Assembly: GCA_944472155.2 (NCBI GenBank)
Contig: OX235273.1
Coordinates: 1,585,204 to 1,649,203, forward strand
Source: Trichobilharzia szidati
Taxonomy: Eukaryota > Platyhelminthes > Trematoda > Strigeidida > Schistosomatidae
Direction: 5' to 3'
Length of the DNA: 64,000 bases
Made by a program: the position numbers and the translations under genes. Positions 10,950-20,514 of the stretch are shown in pieces. Below the pieces are notes generated by a model that saw only the letters and a list, made by a program, of their open reading frames with translations, searched no databases and was not told the DNA's origin. How positions within the stretch are numbered: the stretch's first letter is position 1; the number at the start of each line of letters is the position of its first letter.

Positions 10950-12110
10950 TTGTAAATGTCATTCCTTCTATATGGGTCAGAAACTTGCACTGCGCGTCAC
11001 GAAAAGCATTTCCAGCAGCCTGTTGCAGACGTATATCAAAAGCTGCCTTCGCTAGCTCCATACTGAAGATCATCTGACCACATGTACACCGTAATTTTTA
11101 AAATTTTGACCTTCTCTTATCTAATTACGTAACTATTGCTAATTGTTTTTTGTTACCACTCTTGTAACAACAGAAGACAAGGGCCAGGCAACAGATCAGT
11201 TTTATTACGAAAACCAACAGGTATTTATATGTTTTTTACGTACATTAATAGGCTTCTGCCCGCAGAAAGAAGGCGGTCTTCTGATTGGTTGTTTGCAAAC
11301 AAACGCAGTCTTCTGCTTTCTCGTTTTCGATATTTCTCGGAAATGCGAGCCACTTGTCTGCGAATCATATTTGTCCACGTCTAGGTCAGCTGTGATCGGT
11401 TGTTGAATCAGCCTAGATTAATTTCTACCAATCAGCGTAGATCAATGTCTACCAATCGGCTAGCAGCTTGCTCTCACCACACCCTAACAACACAACTGTT
11501 AACTAATTTTTTTTTCAAGAAACTTCTCTCTACCAAGATATATATACATGTCGTGACACTTTAGACAACCTGTAAATCTCAATACCTTATTTTACTATGA
11601 CGCCCTGACACTGTGCTTGCTAATGGACAAAGGTTTGTTAAAAATTGTACACTATTTATGTTTAATAACAATAACTCGGGTTGTACGCAGCTGATGAGAA
11701 CCAACGAAGTAAAATGGATCCAGATTATTCTGCGCCAATGTTTCTTCTCTCTTTGTTCGAAGATCAAATGGCCAGAAAGAATAAGCATAAAAAGCTCTGA
11801 CTGGTGACAAATTAACCAAGAGTCAGTCGCTCAACAAATATGTAGGAGAAAATGGAGGTGCGTCAGTTAGGCATACGCTGAGGAGGCCACCAATTGACGA
11901 CGCGCGCCAGGCCATCGCCCGAATGAAATCCAAATGAGGAGCGACGAGTGGGTCGTCAGTGTCAGGGTGACATGAAAGGGAAAGTGTGAGAAGGAGTTGA
12001 GAGATTGTGGGCAACCCTGGTTCAAGCGGAAGAGGAGGGAAGAAAATCTAAAAATGTGGAGATGTATTGTTGAAGCCCTATATTCCACTCCGAACTACAG
12101 GGAATAATAA
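10950..12110 (+). mobile_element. RTE (SR2-like) LINE 3' end, split by an insertion
   Basis: Two pieces of one RTE copy are present: 10950-11090 (RIFNT.. and SSILKI, the segment after RT) and 11755-12110 (from the DQMARK block to the terminal GAAGCCCTATATTCCACT). They end in an AATAATAATGATAATA tail. Between them lies a foreign 0.67-kb block. The reading frame has several stops. The usual next block in related copies (KIRWPER) is exactly where the insertion occurred. Confidence 0.7.
11088..11762 (+). mobile_element. Unclassified 0.67-kb insertion (LTR-like or PLE terminal)
   Basis: This block interrupts an RTE copy and is bordered by near-identical GAAGATCATCTGACC and GAAGATCAAATGGCC, which look like a target-site duplication. 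Inside are CCAAT-type motifs (CTACCAATCAGCG and CTACCAATCGGC near 11430-11460, GATTGGTTG near 11284), a TATA-like GATATATATACAT (11537) and the end motif CAGCTGATGAGAACCAACGAA (11688). That layout resembles an LTR or PLE terminal promoter. No coding capacity is evident. A shorter relative lies at 4550-4790. Confidence 0.5.
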
Positions 12111-13475
12111 TGATAATATAATAATGCATGGTTATGCTATGTAGGCTGGTCCTTTAGGAGGTTTGCACTTTTCAGTGTGGAATTAAGAACAAAATCGAAA
12201 AATATAAGAGTATCTCAGAACAACATGATATACAGTCATCTTTTTGGCGGTTTCTCACCGTTTACTGCCTCTAATTGTGATTACTTGCTCAAGATCAGTG
12301 GTAAGGTCTAACAAGGTGGCTGCTATATTTTAACTTTACTTAAAACTAAACTTTTGGGCAAGTCGTATTACCAAAGAATAAGTAGAAATTTACTCTGTAT
12401 AAGTTACCTTTAAGGACTGAAGAATTTCTAATTAAACGATTGTTTTATTGCTGATCAGAAACTAATCTGTGCAAGTTAGCCACCTTCAGGAAGGATTTAT
12501 CAAAGTTCTCTTTCTCTAAGACAATACTACAAATCTAGAAGGTCAGCATACATTTCTGAGTCAAAAGATAATCAGTTAACTCTTATTTGTTCAAGAATTT
12601 CGCATGTCATCAGAGTGTGATAATAGATGAAGATACCACATAGTATGTACTGTTGACTGCTATAAGTATTCGTAAGCTACTCACGTCAACTCGTAATACT
12701 TGCAAGCCACACTGAAGTCATCTACATGCTTGATGAGCGTCTCGCTAGTTTGGAGCTAACTTGTTAGTGGTGTAGCCAGTTTGATTTAGCTGGTGGGGGG
12801 CAAAATCATTTCAATCATCTTAGTCCTGGTAAGCTACTTCTACAAACTGGTACCATTTTTTTAGAAAGGTATATAAATAGAATTTTTTCAGTGAAAATAT
12901 ATGACAGATTCATGTATTTTATCACTAGTTTAGTAATAAAGGAATCCACATTAATTGATTCAGGATGCCTATTTGAAATTTCAAAACATTGATTATTGAA
13001 CATGGAGCCTAGCATTATACTTCAGGTATTCTTTGAGAACCTTCAACGTCACAAGCTGCATCATGTTCAGTAATCAGTCTTTGGAAATTTTGAATGGATA
13101 TCTTTAATCACTAAAAATGTTGTGAGCAGTCTATAGCACTGAAGGTTCTCAATGAATACCTGAAGTAAAACGCTAAGCTTCATGTTCAGTAATCAATACA
13201 TTTTACACCATGATTATCTGGACTGAGTAGACGTGCATCTGAAACTTAATTCTAGACTATTCATGTTATGTAATGTTTATTTTTTGAGGAACTTGTTAGT
13301 ATTAACTAATTATAACTCTCTATTTCAGATTAGGCTTTTAATGAACTTAACAATGATATAAAGTCAATCAGCCCACTTCTTTCAATGATAATGATTAGAT
13401 TAGGTCAAAAAGTCAAATTCTGTTAACTCATCAGTGTGTTTTACAATCTGATAATATTTCAAGTTTGATCAGGGA
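12111..13475. other. Spacer with a short perfect-looking foldback
   Basis: No gene is recognised. A 25-base inverted repeat at 13021-13045 and 13140-13164 (one mismatch) is followed by a direct repeat, CATGTTCAGTAATCA (about 13065 and 13182). Confidence 0.4.
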
Positions 13476-13479
13476 TTAA

Positions 13480-13620
13480 TATCAGTTAGAGAACCGTTGA
13501 AAACCGAGTAGTACTGGACAAATGTTTCTTCTTTGCTTGAAACTACTTGGCAATACGTAACCACCGGGATTCTAACCCAGAATCTTCAAATTAACTCTTG
13601 GAAATCTGTTAGTAATCATT
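13480..13620 (-). repeat. SINE A copy
   Basis: On the minus strand a B box (TTCTGGGTTAGAATCCC) is followed by a decayed hammerhead module that keeps GAAACATTTGTCCAGTAC and then the body TTTTCAACGGTTCTCTAAC. The core upstream half is changed (CCAAGTA). Confidence 0.55.
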
Positions 13621-13779
13621 TACAATGTCTTTGAGAGGTAGAATGATTTCAACCATCTATGTTCACGTTTTTTTACAACACTGATTAATGTCATGATTTT
13701 ATAACTATCAGATTGTGATATTTTGGGGGACTTATATTAATTCATTTGAAGATTTCGTTATAAGCCAGTATCATCTGGA

Positions 13780-13960
13780 AAAATTACTGTAAACTTGGGA
13801 ACAACGGACAGCTATTTGGTGCTTGTTTGAGACCACTCATCAGTATGTACTCATGACTTCCGAAGTGATTGAAACTGAGACCTTCGAGTTATTAAGCCGA
13901 CTCTCTGACCACTCAACCATGGAAGTGAAACTCAATGATCTGTGAATTCTAAATGCAGTT
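13780..13960 (-). repeat. SINE A copy
   Basis: The minus strand reads GGTTGAGTGGTCAGAGAGTC (A-box region), then TCAGTTTCAATCAC (B-box region), then ACATACTGATGAGTGG and AGCTGTCCGTTGTTCCC. The hammerhead module is recognisable but has lost stem II pairing. Confidence 0.55.
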
Positions 13961-14134
13961 AATTTACAATATAGAACTGTCGCCAATCGATACCATTGAG
14001 GAATATCCTACTCATCCTAACATGATGGCTCCTGCTGGTCAGGACTTCTCCTTAGAGTCTCAGAACATCCATCTACTAGTTATAAATGAGCTGAAGACTG
14101 ATGTTTAGGCTATAGATTTTGATAATAGTAATAA

Positions 14135-14640
14135 AATTTGTATTTTGAACAGTATTTATGCAATGTACACGACTTTCAGAGGAGTTTATTCCATGATATT
14201 TTCCCTTCGTATGGTATCTTCAAGTGAAATTTTAATTGACATTATACCCTGTGACACAGTATTCCCTAAACTGAAACACAAACTATTCCATTATGATATA
14301 TCTGCTTCGTCTTCTTCAAGAAATTCATGATATCTAGTTGAAAGCTAATTGTAGGATGTTCAGAAGTACACTTTAAAACCCAAGGACATAAGTGAAGAAC
14401 AGTTATCTCATGTCTTGGAATACTTTGCCACCCAAAATCAGGCCTTTTCTCAATTTTAGTAGGAACTTTAGAATCAGAAGCTTCTAAACATTTTGAATAC
14501 ACACATGAGTAGATAATACTATTAGAGATCAAATCTCAGTCGATTGAAACAAACCAAACGAGTGGAAATATATATGCAATAGAGAGATGGAAATTTTTGG
14601 TAGCCCACGTTTTCAGCAGGCCATCAATGTTCTTTCGAAG
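14135..14640 (-). repeat. Repeat U, copy 1 (unknown ORF, AT-rich tail)
   Basis: The minus-strand frame from 14532 reads MISNSIIYSCVYSKCLEA, later IPRHEITVLHLCPWVLKC, then DIMNFLKKTKQIYHNG. Two further copies (36650-37150 - and 39790-40240 +) share these blocks, and a fourth shares only the end. The stretch after the frame resembles a non-LTR 3' end with an ATTACTATTATC tail. No known protein family was recognised. Confidence 0.55.
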
Positions 14641-14780
14641 ATTTGAACTAACTCTTAATAGGATCATGGGTACACGGTTTTGAAGAGTCCGAAACTAGAA
14701 CCAAACTGATATCCAGTGCTCCTTAGTTTTCAACTATTCTCTAACTAAAGTTGGTTCACGGCAAAATCCGTAACGTGACT
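14640..14780 (+). repeat. SINE A copy
   Basis: A weak tRNA-like head is followed by TTTTGAAGAGTCCGAAACTA, GATATCCAGTGCTCC and TTTTCAACTATTCTCTAAC. The hammerhead core C3 is replaced by T and the GAA block is lost. Confidence 0.5.
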
Positions 14781-15149
14781 TGTAACGTTCAGGGTACGCA
14801 CTTAAAAGTGGACACTGACTGATTGTGTTTGTGATGGACTTCGTCATTCTCAAATACTACCCTAACGAACTGGTAAAAATTATAGAGGAATGTGAAAGAT
14901 TTTCCGTCTTAGTTAAAGATTATTCCGCTGAGCGGGTGTAAGACATCTTGAGTGCTTTTGCTTTGGTTCAGTAGATTTTGAGGTAGGGAACACGAATGGA
15001 TGACTTCTAAGTCTACGCCGACCTAAGCTATTCAGTAGGTGACACCTTAAACAGCTGAATTGGTGGTGGGTTATATAAAAATGAAACATGTTCAAAGGTC
15101 TAATTGAGTAAAAATATGAAATAAAATAATATAAATCACTGTCGACGGA

Positions 15150-15765
15150 ATAAATTTGAAAGAAGTCGCTTCCTTCACTTATCTGAAGAGCATCGTTTCA
15201 TCCATTACACGTCGGACGGATAAAAATGTCAAAACCAGAATCAGAAAGGCAAGACACACATCCATCGCTCCGAAATCACCTTGAAAATCTTCTACACTCA
15301 GCACAAACAACAAGATTGACATTCTCAACACAAATGTTAAGTCGATCAATTCTTCTACAGGTGTCAGAAACTTGTAGCGCTCCTCAAGAAGAGCATTTCC
15401 AACAGCCTGTTGCAGACTTTCATCAACAGCTGCCTTCGCTAGCTGCATACTGAAGATCAAATGGCCAGAAAGAATGAGCAACAAGAAACTATGGGAGGAA
15501 ACCAATCAAGAACTGATTGCTCCAAAAATATTCTGGAGAAAATGGAGACGGATAGAACACACACTGAGGAAACAATCAAATGACGTGGCACGCCCGGCTG
15601 TAGCTCGATACGAACACGAATGGAAAACGACAAATGGGGGAGAAGGAGGTTACAGAATGTGGGCGATTGACAGGCCAGCTAAAGAGGACCCCAGAAAATA
15701 GGTTAAAGTGGAGACGTGCTGCTGAAGCCCTAAGGGAACAATAATACAACAGTAATAAATAGACA
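15150..15765 (+). mobile_element. RTE (SR2-like) LINE 3' end
   Basis: Translation in shifting frames gives KEVASFTYLKSIVSS, then KIKWPERMSNKKLWEETNQE, then KWRRIEHTLRKQ and a C-terminal KWRRAAEALREQ before a stop at 15740, followed by an AATAATACAACAG tail. It is truncated upstream of or within the RT domain. A closely related copy lies at 16560-17160 in opposite orientation and shares private changes, such as the stretch coding SAPQEEHFQQP in another frame. Confidence 0.8.
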
Positions 15766-16558
15766 GGTATCAAATGGACACAACGCGACCGCCACTTTCT
15801 TGTTCCTACAAATTGCAAGTTTTCTTAACAATCTTTTTGATTCCACCTGGAAAGATAAACAGATTGAACAAAGAGATTTAATTATTTCAGGTTTTGGAAT
15901 TTTTCTGACCCCCTGCATAGATTTGATTCAAATGCAGACAGTCAGTATGGAATACTGTCATCCAATATAATTATTAGATTTATAACTATTTGAAATAACT
16001 AGCCGAAGCTGTGCTTCAAAGTCGCTCTAACTTTTTTTTAATTATTTTTTTCATAAACGCAATAACGTAAACTGCAGACATTACGTAATTGGACTACTCA
16101 GCTGTCGATACATATATATATATATATTTGCGTTCCCTATCCTCTATTAACATGAATCAATAATTTGCTCATTATCTAGTGGTCTTGTGTGTCGTAATCC
16201 AATTCCAGCCCACATTACTTCCTAAACACCTTTCCATGAATGTCTGTGAATTATTATGATACCATTAATCATTAGCGTGTTTCTAATGTGCTTTTTTTCA
16301 TGATCAGTGTCAAAATTTATGTCTGAGAAAAATCAATAACAGAATGTGGGGGGGGGGAGAATGAATGTCTATGACAAATAATAAACCGTTTGAAAATTCG
16401 TCCGACGACAACAGTTTCCTTTTGTCAGTTAAGAGATAAATAATATATGCAATATAAATTGTACAAGTGACAGGAATAGTAGATAATTTTCATTTAGGTT
16501 TCCTTGGTCAATACCTCTATTGATACATGGATAAACTTATCGTGGAATAGTGCTACTA
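15766..16558. other. Spacer between inverted RTE copies
   Basis: This is the loop between two inverted RTE 3' ends. It holds an ATATATATAT run near 16113 and a run of ten G at 16348-16357. No gene is seen. Confidence 0.4.
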
Positions 16559-16559
16559 A

Positions 16560-17160
16560 TTCCTATTTTTTATTATTAATATTCCCTTGCGTTCTGAGTG
16601 GGACATAGGGCTTCAAAAACACATCTTCACTTTGCTCTGTTTTCTGCCGTCCTCTTCAGCTGGGTCCACGATTGACCAAACTCTCTCATCTCTTCCTCAC
16701 ACGATCTCCTCCATGTCACTCTCACAGTGACGACCCACTCGTCGCTTCCGATTTGGATTCCACTCGAGCTATGGCGATCAGTTCTTGGTTGGTTTCCTCC
16801 TATAGTTTCTTTTGCTCATTTTTCTGGCCATTTGATGTTCAATATGTCTTCAGCGAAGGCAGCTGTTGATGAAAGTCTGCGATAGGCTGTTGGAAATGCT
16901 CTTCTTGAGGAGCGCTGCAGTTTTCTGGCACCTGTAGAAGAATTGATTGACTTAACATTTGTGTTGAGAATGTCAATCTTGTTGTTTGTACTGAGTGTAG
17001 AAGGTTTCCAAGGTGATTTGGAAGCGATGGATGTGCTTCTTGCCTTTCTGACTCTGCCTTTGACATTTTCGTCTATTCTGCCTGTAGTTGAAAAGATGCT
17101 GCGTAGATAAGTGAAGGAAGCAACCTCTGTTAAATCTCTCCTGTTGATGGTGATTGGTGG
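16560..17160 (-). mobile_element. RTE (SR2-like) LINE 3' end
   Basis: This is the inverted partner of 15150-15765. On the minus strand it runs from a block like KEVASFTYL through the SAPQEEHFQQP stretch (shadow frame 16839-17066) to the end GAAGCCCTATGTCCCACTC and an AATATTAATAATAA tail at 16560. It is frameshifted and non-functional. Confidence 0.75.
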
Positions 17161-17755
17161 CTACTCAACCTTAGGATAAGGCAGTTAGGTTGACTACAAT
17201 TCAGTAACTATTTTATATAAATCAGTCGGTCCTATTAGGGGATAATTTTGATTTGTCACGATTCAAGCACCATGTGACTTAAATTTAAGTTTCCTCCAAC
17301 TGGTAGACACATCGTCGTAATGACTGCTAAACGGGAGTGGATACTGGTTCACTGTTTTCTAACACTTCGCTTCTTTTAATTTATACCAATGTAGTATTTT
17401 ATTAGCCACTTCAAGTCTTAACAAAATGGCTTTCCAGTTATGTCTCATATTTTGTTACTGCACAAATTAAGAATAAAAAACTGTTTTGTGTCTTCAGTTC
17501 TTCTTCTACACTACATACAACCTGAAACCTTTTCGTTACCAACATATAAAGTATTCACATAGTTTAATAAATCGGTTATAAATCATCAGCCATTAATATT
17601 TCGTGAAGGTATGTACGGAGAACTGAAAAAAAGAAACGGAACATGTTGGCATGCTTGTTGGTGCACGCAGAAATGTCAAGAGTATACTCTATAATCAAGA
17701 GTAGAAATCAAACATTAAAATAATTCATTGAGGATAAATGTTTTAATTCAGTTTG
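17161..17755. other. Anonymous spacer
   Basis: No gene or recognised repeat is seen. Confidence 0.35.
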
Positions 17756-17759
17756 AACT

Positions 17760-17905
17760 TTTCTGTTGATTGATTGAACCTGAATATTCGGACTCAGGTT
17801 AACATGTCTGCTCCTTATGCTTCAGGTACTACGATGATGTCTCATTATTCAACTTGTAGTAAAATGGCTGATGGTGACCGGCAGTGGAATAAAGGATGAC
17901 ATATG
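17760..17905 (-). repeat. Sm-alpha-associated tail fragment
   Basis: The stretch resembles the sequence beside the Sm-alpha copies at 36405-36480 and 38107-38260: GATTGAACCTGAATATTCGG, then CAGGTTAACATGTCTGC and a block like GGCTGATGGTGACCGGCAGT. The hammerhead itself is missing. Confidence 0.45.
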
Positions 17906-18254
17906 CTTCCATTTGTTTATACCCCTAATATAATGTCTCCCTTTCGTGACTGACTCTATAAAATTCTCATTACTTTGATAAGTGTGTGCCTGGTGTTTTG
18001 GTTCCAGTCCTTCGTCTACGCACATGCGTATTATTAACGGTTGATATCCTCTAATCAATTTATCAAAGTATGTAAAGAATTTGTATCTTGATATTGAAAT
18101 GGTTTCAAGTTGTGTGCGGTAGAGAAAAGTCAACAAAATAAAATGGTGATATCATATTATTCTGCTCAATCTATCGCTCTTGCTTTAATCAAATTCATCA
18201 AGGTATTGTTTTAACAGTCAATACTGTTGTAAACTGTAGCAGAAGGTTTTTCAA

Positions 18255-18360
18255 GTAATGTTCTTGCAGGGATTTCTTTGATTAATTGGAGAATTTCATC
18301 ATGAGCTGACACCAGTTAGAAAACCATTGGCTCGAGAACATCTCCCACTATGGCTAAGTA
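18255..18360 (-). repeat. SINE A tail fragment
   Basis: On the minus strand it reads GGTTTTCTAACTGGTGTCAG, then CTCATGATGAAATTC. Only the 3' body is present. Confidence 0.45.
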
Positions 18361-18374
18361 AAGGTGTAGTGAAA

Positions 18375-18610
18375 ACCATTAACATTTCGATATTGGACCA
18401 TCTGTTACAAACCCGCCACAAAGCCGGCGTGGAAAAATCCTTCTCTATAATCTACCGGGTGTCTAATAAATCATCAAAATCATCGAAGCACCGCATGCTC
18501 TAAACAGCATAGGCTATTGCAATTCACCTCAAACAACCAGTGGTCTTTGTTCAAAAGGAGCAAGTCCAGCCCCTACTACTACCGTAGTCTTCAGTAGAGA
18601 CTATAAATTC
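18375..18610 (+). mobile_element. Penelope-like element C-terminus
   Basis: The translation reads SILDHLLQTRHKAGVEKSF, then IIYRVSNKSSKS, AIAIHLKQP and VQKEQVQPLLLP. These match the PLE C-terminal blocks (LLDTGH.., AFKIIYRVP.., AIAI, VQ.LSLPWP). Two stops interrupt it near 18500. Confidence 0.65.
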
Positions 18611-18834
18611 ATGAATCTGTAATATTATCTTTCCTAATTTTTCTGACATTCAGCTTATTTTATGTTGATGCTATTGAGCTGCAATTTATCAACATTATTG
18701 ATTCGATGTTATTTAAACAACACTAATGTTGTTCATAACACGAATTCATTCATTAACTCTAATGCATATATAACTGTAGAGCCTGATGGTTAAGTTATCG
18801 AAATCAGTACTCTTTGTTCAGTATCCATTCTTTT

Positions 18835-19030
18835 GAAAACCTAGGAGTGCTGAACAACTGTTTCCTCCATTGCAGTTTAGGACTCTTCATCAGTACGCAC
18901 CCACCACAGGGGTTCAAATTTAGGAACATCTGGTTACAAGGCGGGCTCGTAGACCATTGAACCACTGCAACTCTATCCAACGGCCCATGAATTCTAACTT
19001 CTGCCGATTCATGACGTAGCACGACCACTT
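18835..19030 (-). repeat. SINE A copy, well preserved
   Basis: The minus strand has an A-box-like TGGTTCAATGGTCTACGAG, a B box AAATTTGAACCCC, then GTGCGTACTGATGAAGAGTC, a stem II with a long loop, GAAACAGTTGTTCAGCAC and the body. Stem I pairs (GTACTG with CAGCAC), stem III pairs, and U is an allowed cleavage base. The only core defect is C3 changed to A. Confidence 0.65.
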
Positions 19031-19189
19031 CGCAATTTCTTCTTGAATGAGTTACTGCCTCACCTTCAACCTGCTCTACCCTACTGGACAAGGCTTCACT
19101 CTAGAACCCCAGGTGACTGTCTAAATAGGACGAGTCGTTAGCGAGCAGCGGATCAATTTTTCAAGTAGTGGTTTTTTGTAGGGATTTCG

Positions 19190-19320
19190 CTTCATTGGTT
19201 GGATGAGTCCCAAACTAGGAAGAAACAGCTGTCCAGTGTTCCTTCAAAGGTTTTCCAGTGGTTCTCTAACTAATGTCAGCTCATCATGAAATCCCCCAAC
19301 CAATGCAGGAGAAATTATTA
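19190..19320 (+). repeat. SINE A copy, 3' part
   Basis: The unit begins inside the hammerhead (ATGAGTCCCAAACTAGGA), keeps GAAACAGCTGTCCAGTG, then GTTTTCCAGTGGTTCTC and CAGCTCATCATGAAATCCC. The tRNA head is missing. Confidence 0.6.
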
Positions 19321-19384
19321 TTGATTTCGTTTCTCTCAGCACTCATCAGTAATAAAAAAACCAGTGAAAGCAACACTGGGTATT

Positions 19385-19450
19385 ATTATTCCTTAGGGTC
19401 ATGAGTGGAACATCTCCACTTCGTGCTGTTCTCTGCAGTTCTCTGAAACC
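19385..19450 (-). mobile_element. Very short RTE 3' end
   Basis: TATTATTATTCCTTAGG followed by GAGTGGAACATCTCCACTT is the complement of the RTE terminus. Only about 65 bases are left. Confidence 0.45.
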
Positions 19451-20512
19451 ACCATAAACCTACATAGAATAGGAGATAATTCTTTTTCAATATTCAATCT
19501 CGCATTTTTGATTTTTAAAATACATTTTCCCATCCCACAAATTAACAGAGAATGTTATGGAAGTACCCTTAACATGAGGTGAGAAGAACAAATACACACA
19601 CACACGTACATATATACACGACATCATGTCTAACTAACATCTACAAGTGAGTATTACCAGTGAGCTGTTTCTGGTAAAGTTTTGCAATTAAAGTAAATTG
19701 CAGAGAAATAGAGACAGCGAGATAGAGAGACATTTTGTCACCATTAAAAAAACACAATCATTTGAATACCTCTCAGAATAGATAACAGATTACCTTATTT
19801 GTTGTTTAAACTGAAAAACAATAATGTACAAATGGAAGTCTCATAAGTGTCTTTAATTTGTTTTAATGTGTAAATTTAATGTGATAGTAGTGGTGAGTGG
19901 GTTGAGGTGAATACGTTTACTCAATTTTCTCTAATTTATGACTATTTTGAGTTAATGGAGGATGGAAATTTAGTTATCTCAGGTGAATGTTTATTGCTGC
20001 TGAGGGTATAAATTTAAAATTGACACTGAAGATGTTGTCTGATAGGATAGCTAACAAAAAATTGAACTTGTATCAAAATCACCATCTTCTGCATCAGGCT
20101 TTAAGTTTAAGCTGGTTGCCATCACGTCTCCGTTTCCTCAACTTGTTCTTGAACCCTCTTCAAAATCTTTTTTTTATATCAAGCAATTCGCTCATAAATA
20201 CGATACAAGTAAGCACTTTAGATGGTGGCATAATTTTGTTTCGTATCTAGATAAACGTTCAAAGTTCTTTCACTGTGTCTTTTTACACTAAAGTGCTGTT
20301 TTTGATTCTATTTAGGGCACTTTTGCTAAGCAAGCTGACTTCAACACACACTGAGCTCTAGGATCTAAGGGGGTTGTCTTCCTATTTTTTCAGGTAGGAA
20401 ATAACACACCGTTTTTAATGGAAGTTGCTTCACTTGTTTTCTAACGGAAGCTGATATGGCTTGAGCTGTTGTAATCCCCTTATTTCTTTTTTATTTCATT
20501 TTCCATGATGCT
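19451..20512. other. Anonymous spacer
   Basis: It contains a short CACACACAC run near 19598. An open frame at 19987-20250 (+) shows no motif. Nothing else is recognised. Confidence 0.35.
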
Positions 20513-20514
20513 GT

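Noticed and set aside
11686..11712. Hammerhead from CTGATGAGAACCAACGAA
   Set aside because: CTGATGA and GAA are present, but the bases between them cannot form stem II. The same is true of the related ends at 4748 and 10609.
19095..19140. Hammerhead-like GTGACTG..TCTAAATAGGACGAG
   Set aside because: Looks like a decayed Sm-alpha hammerhead but the core and stem I are too damaged, and no SINE context could be assigned.
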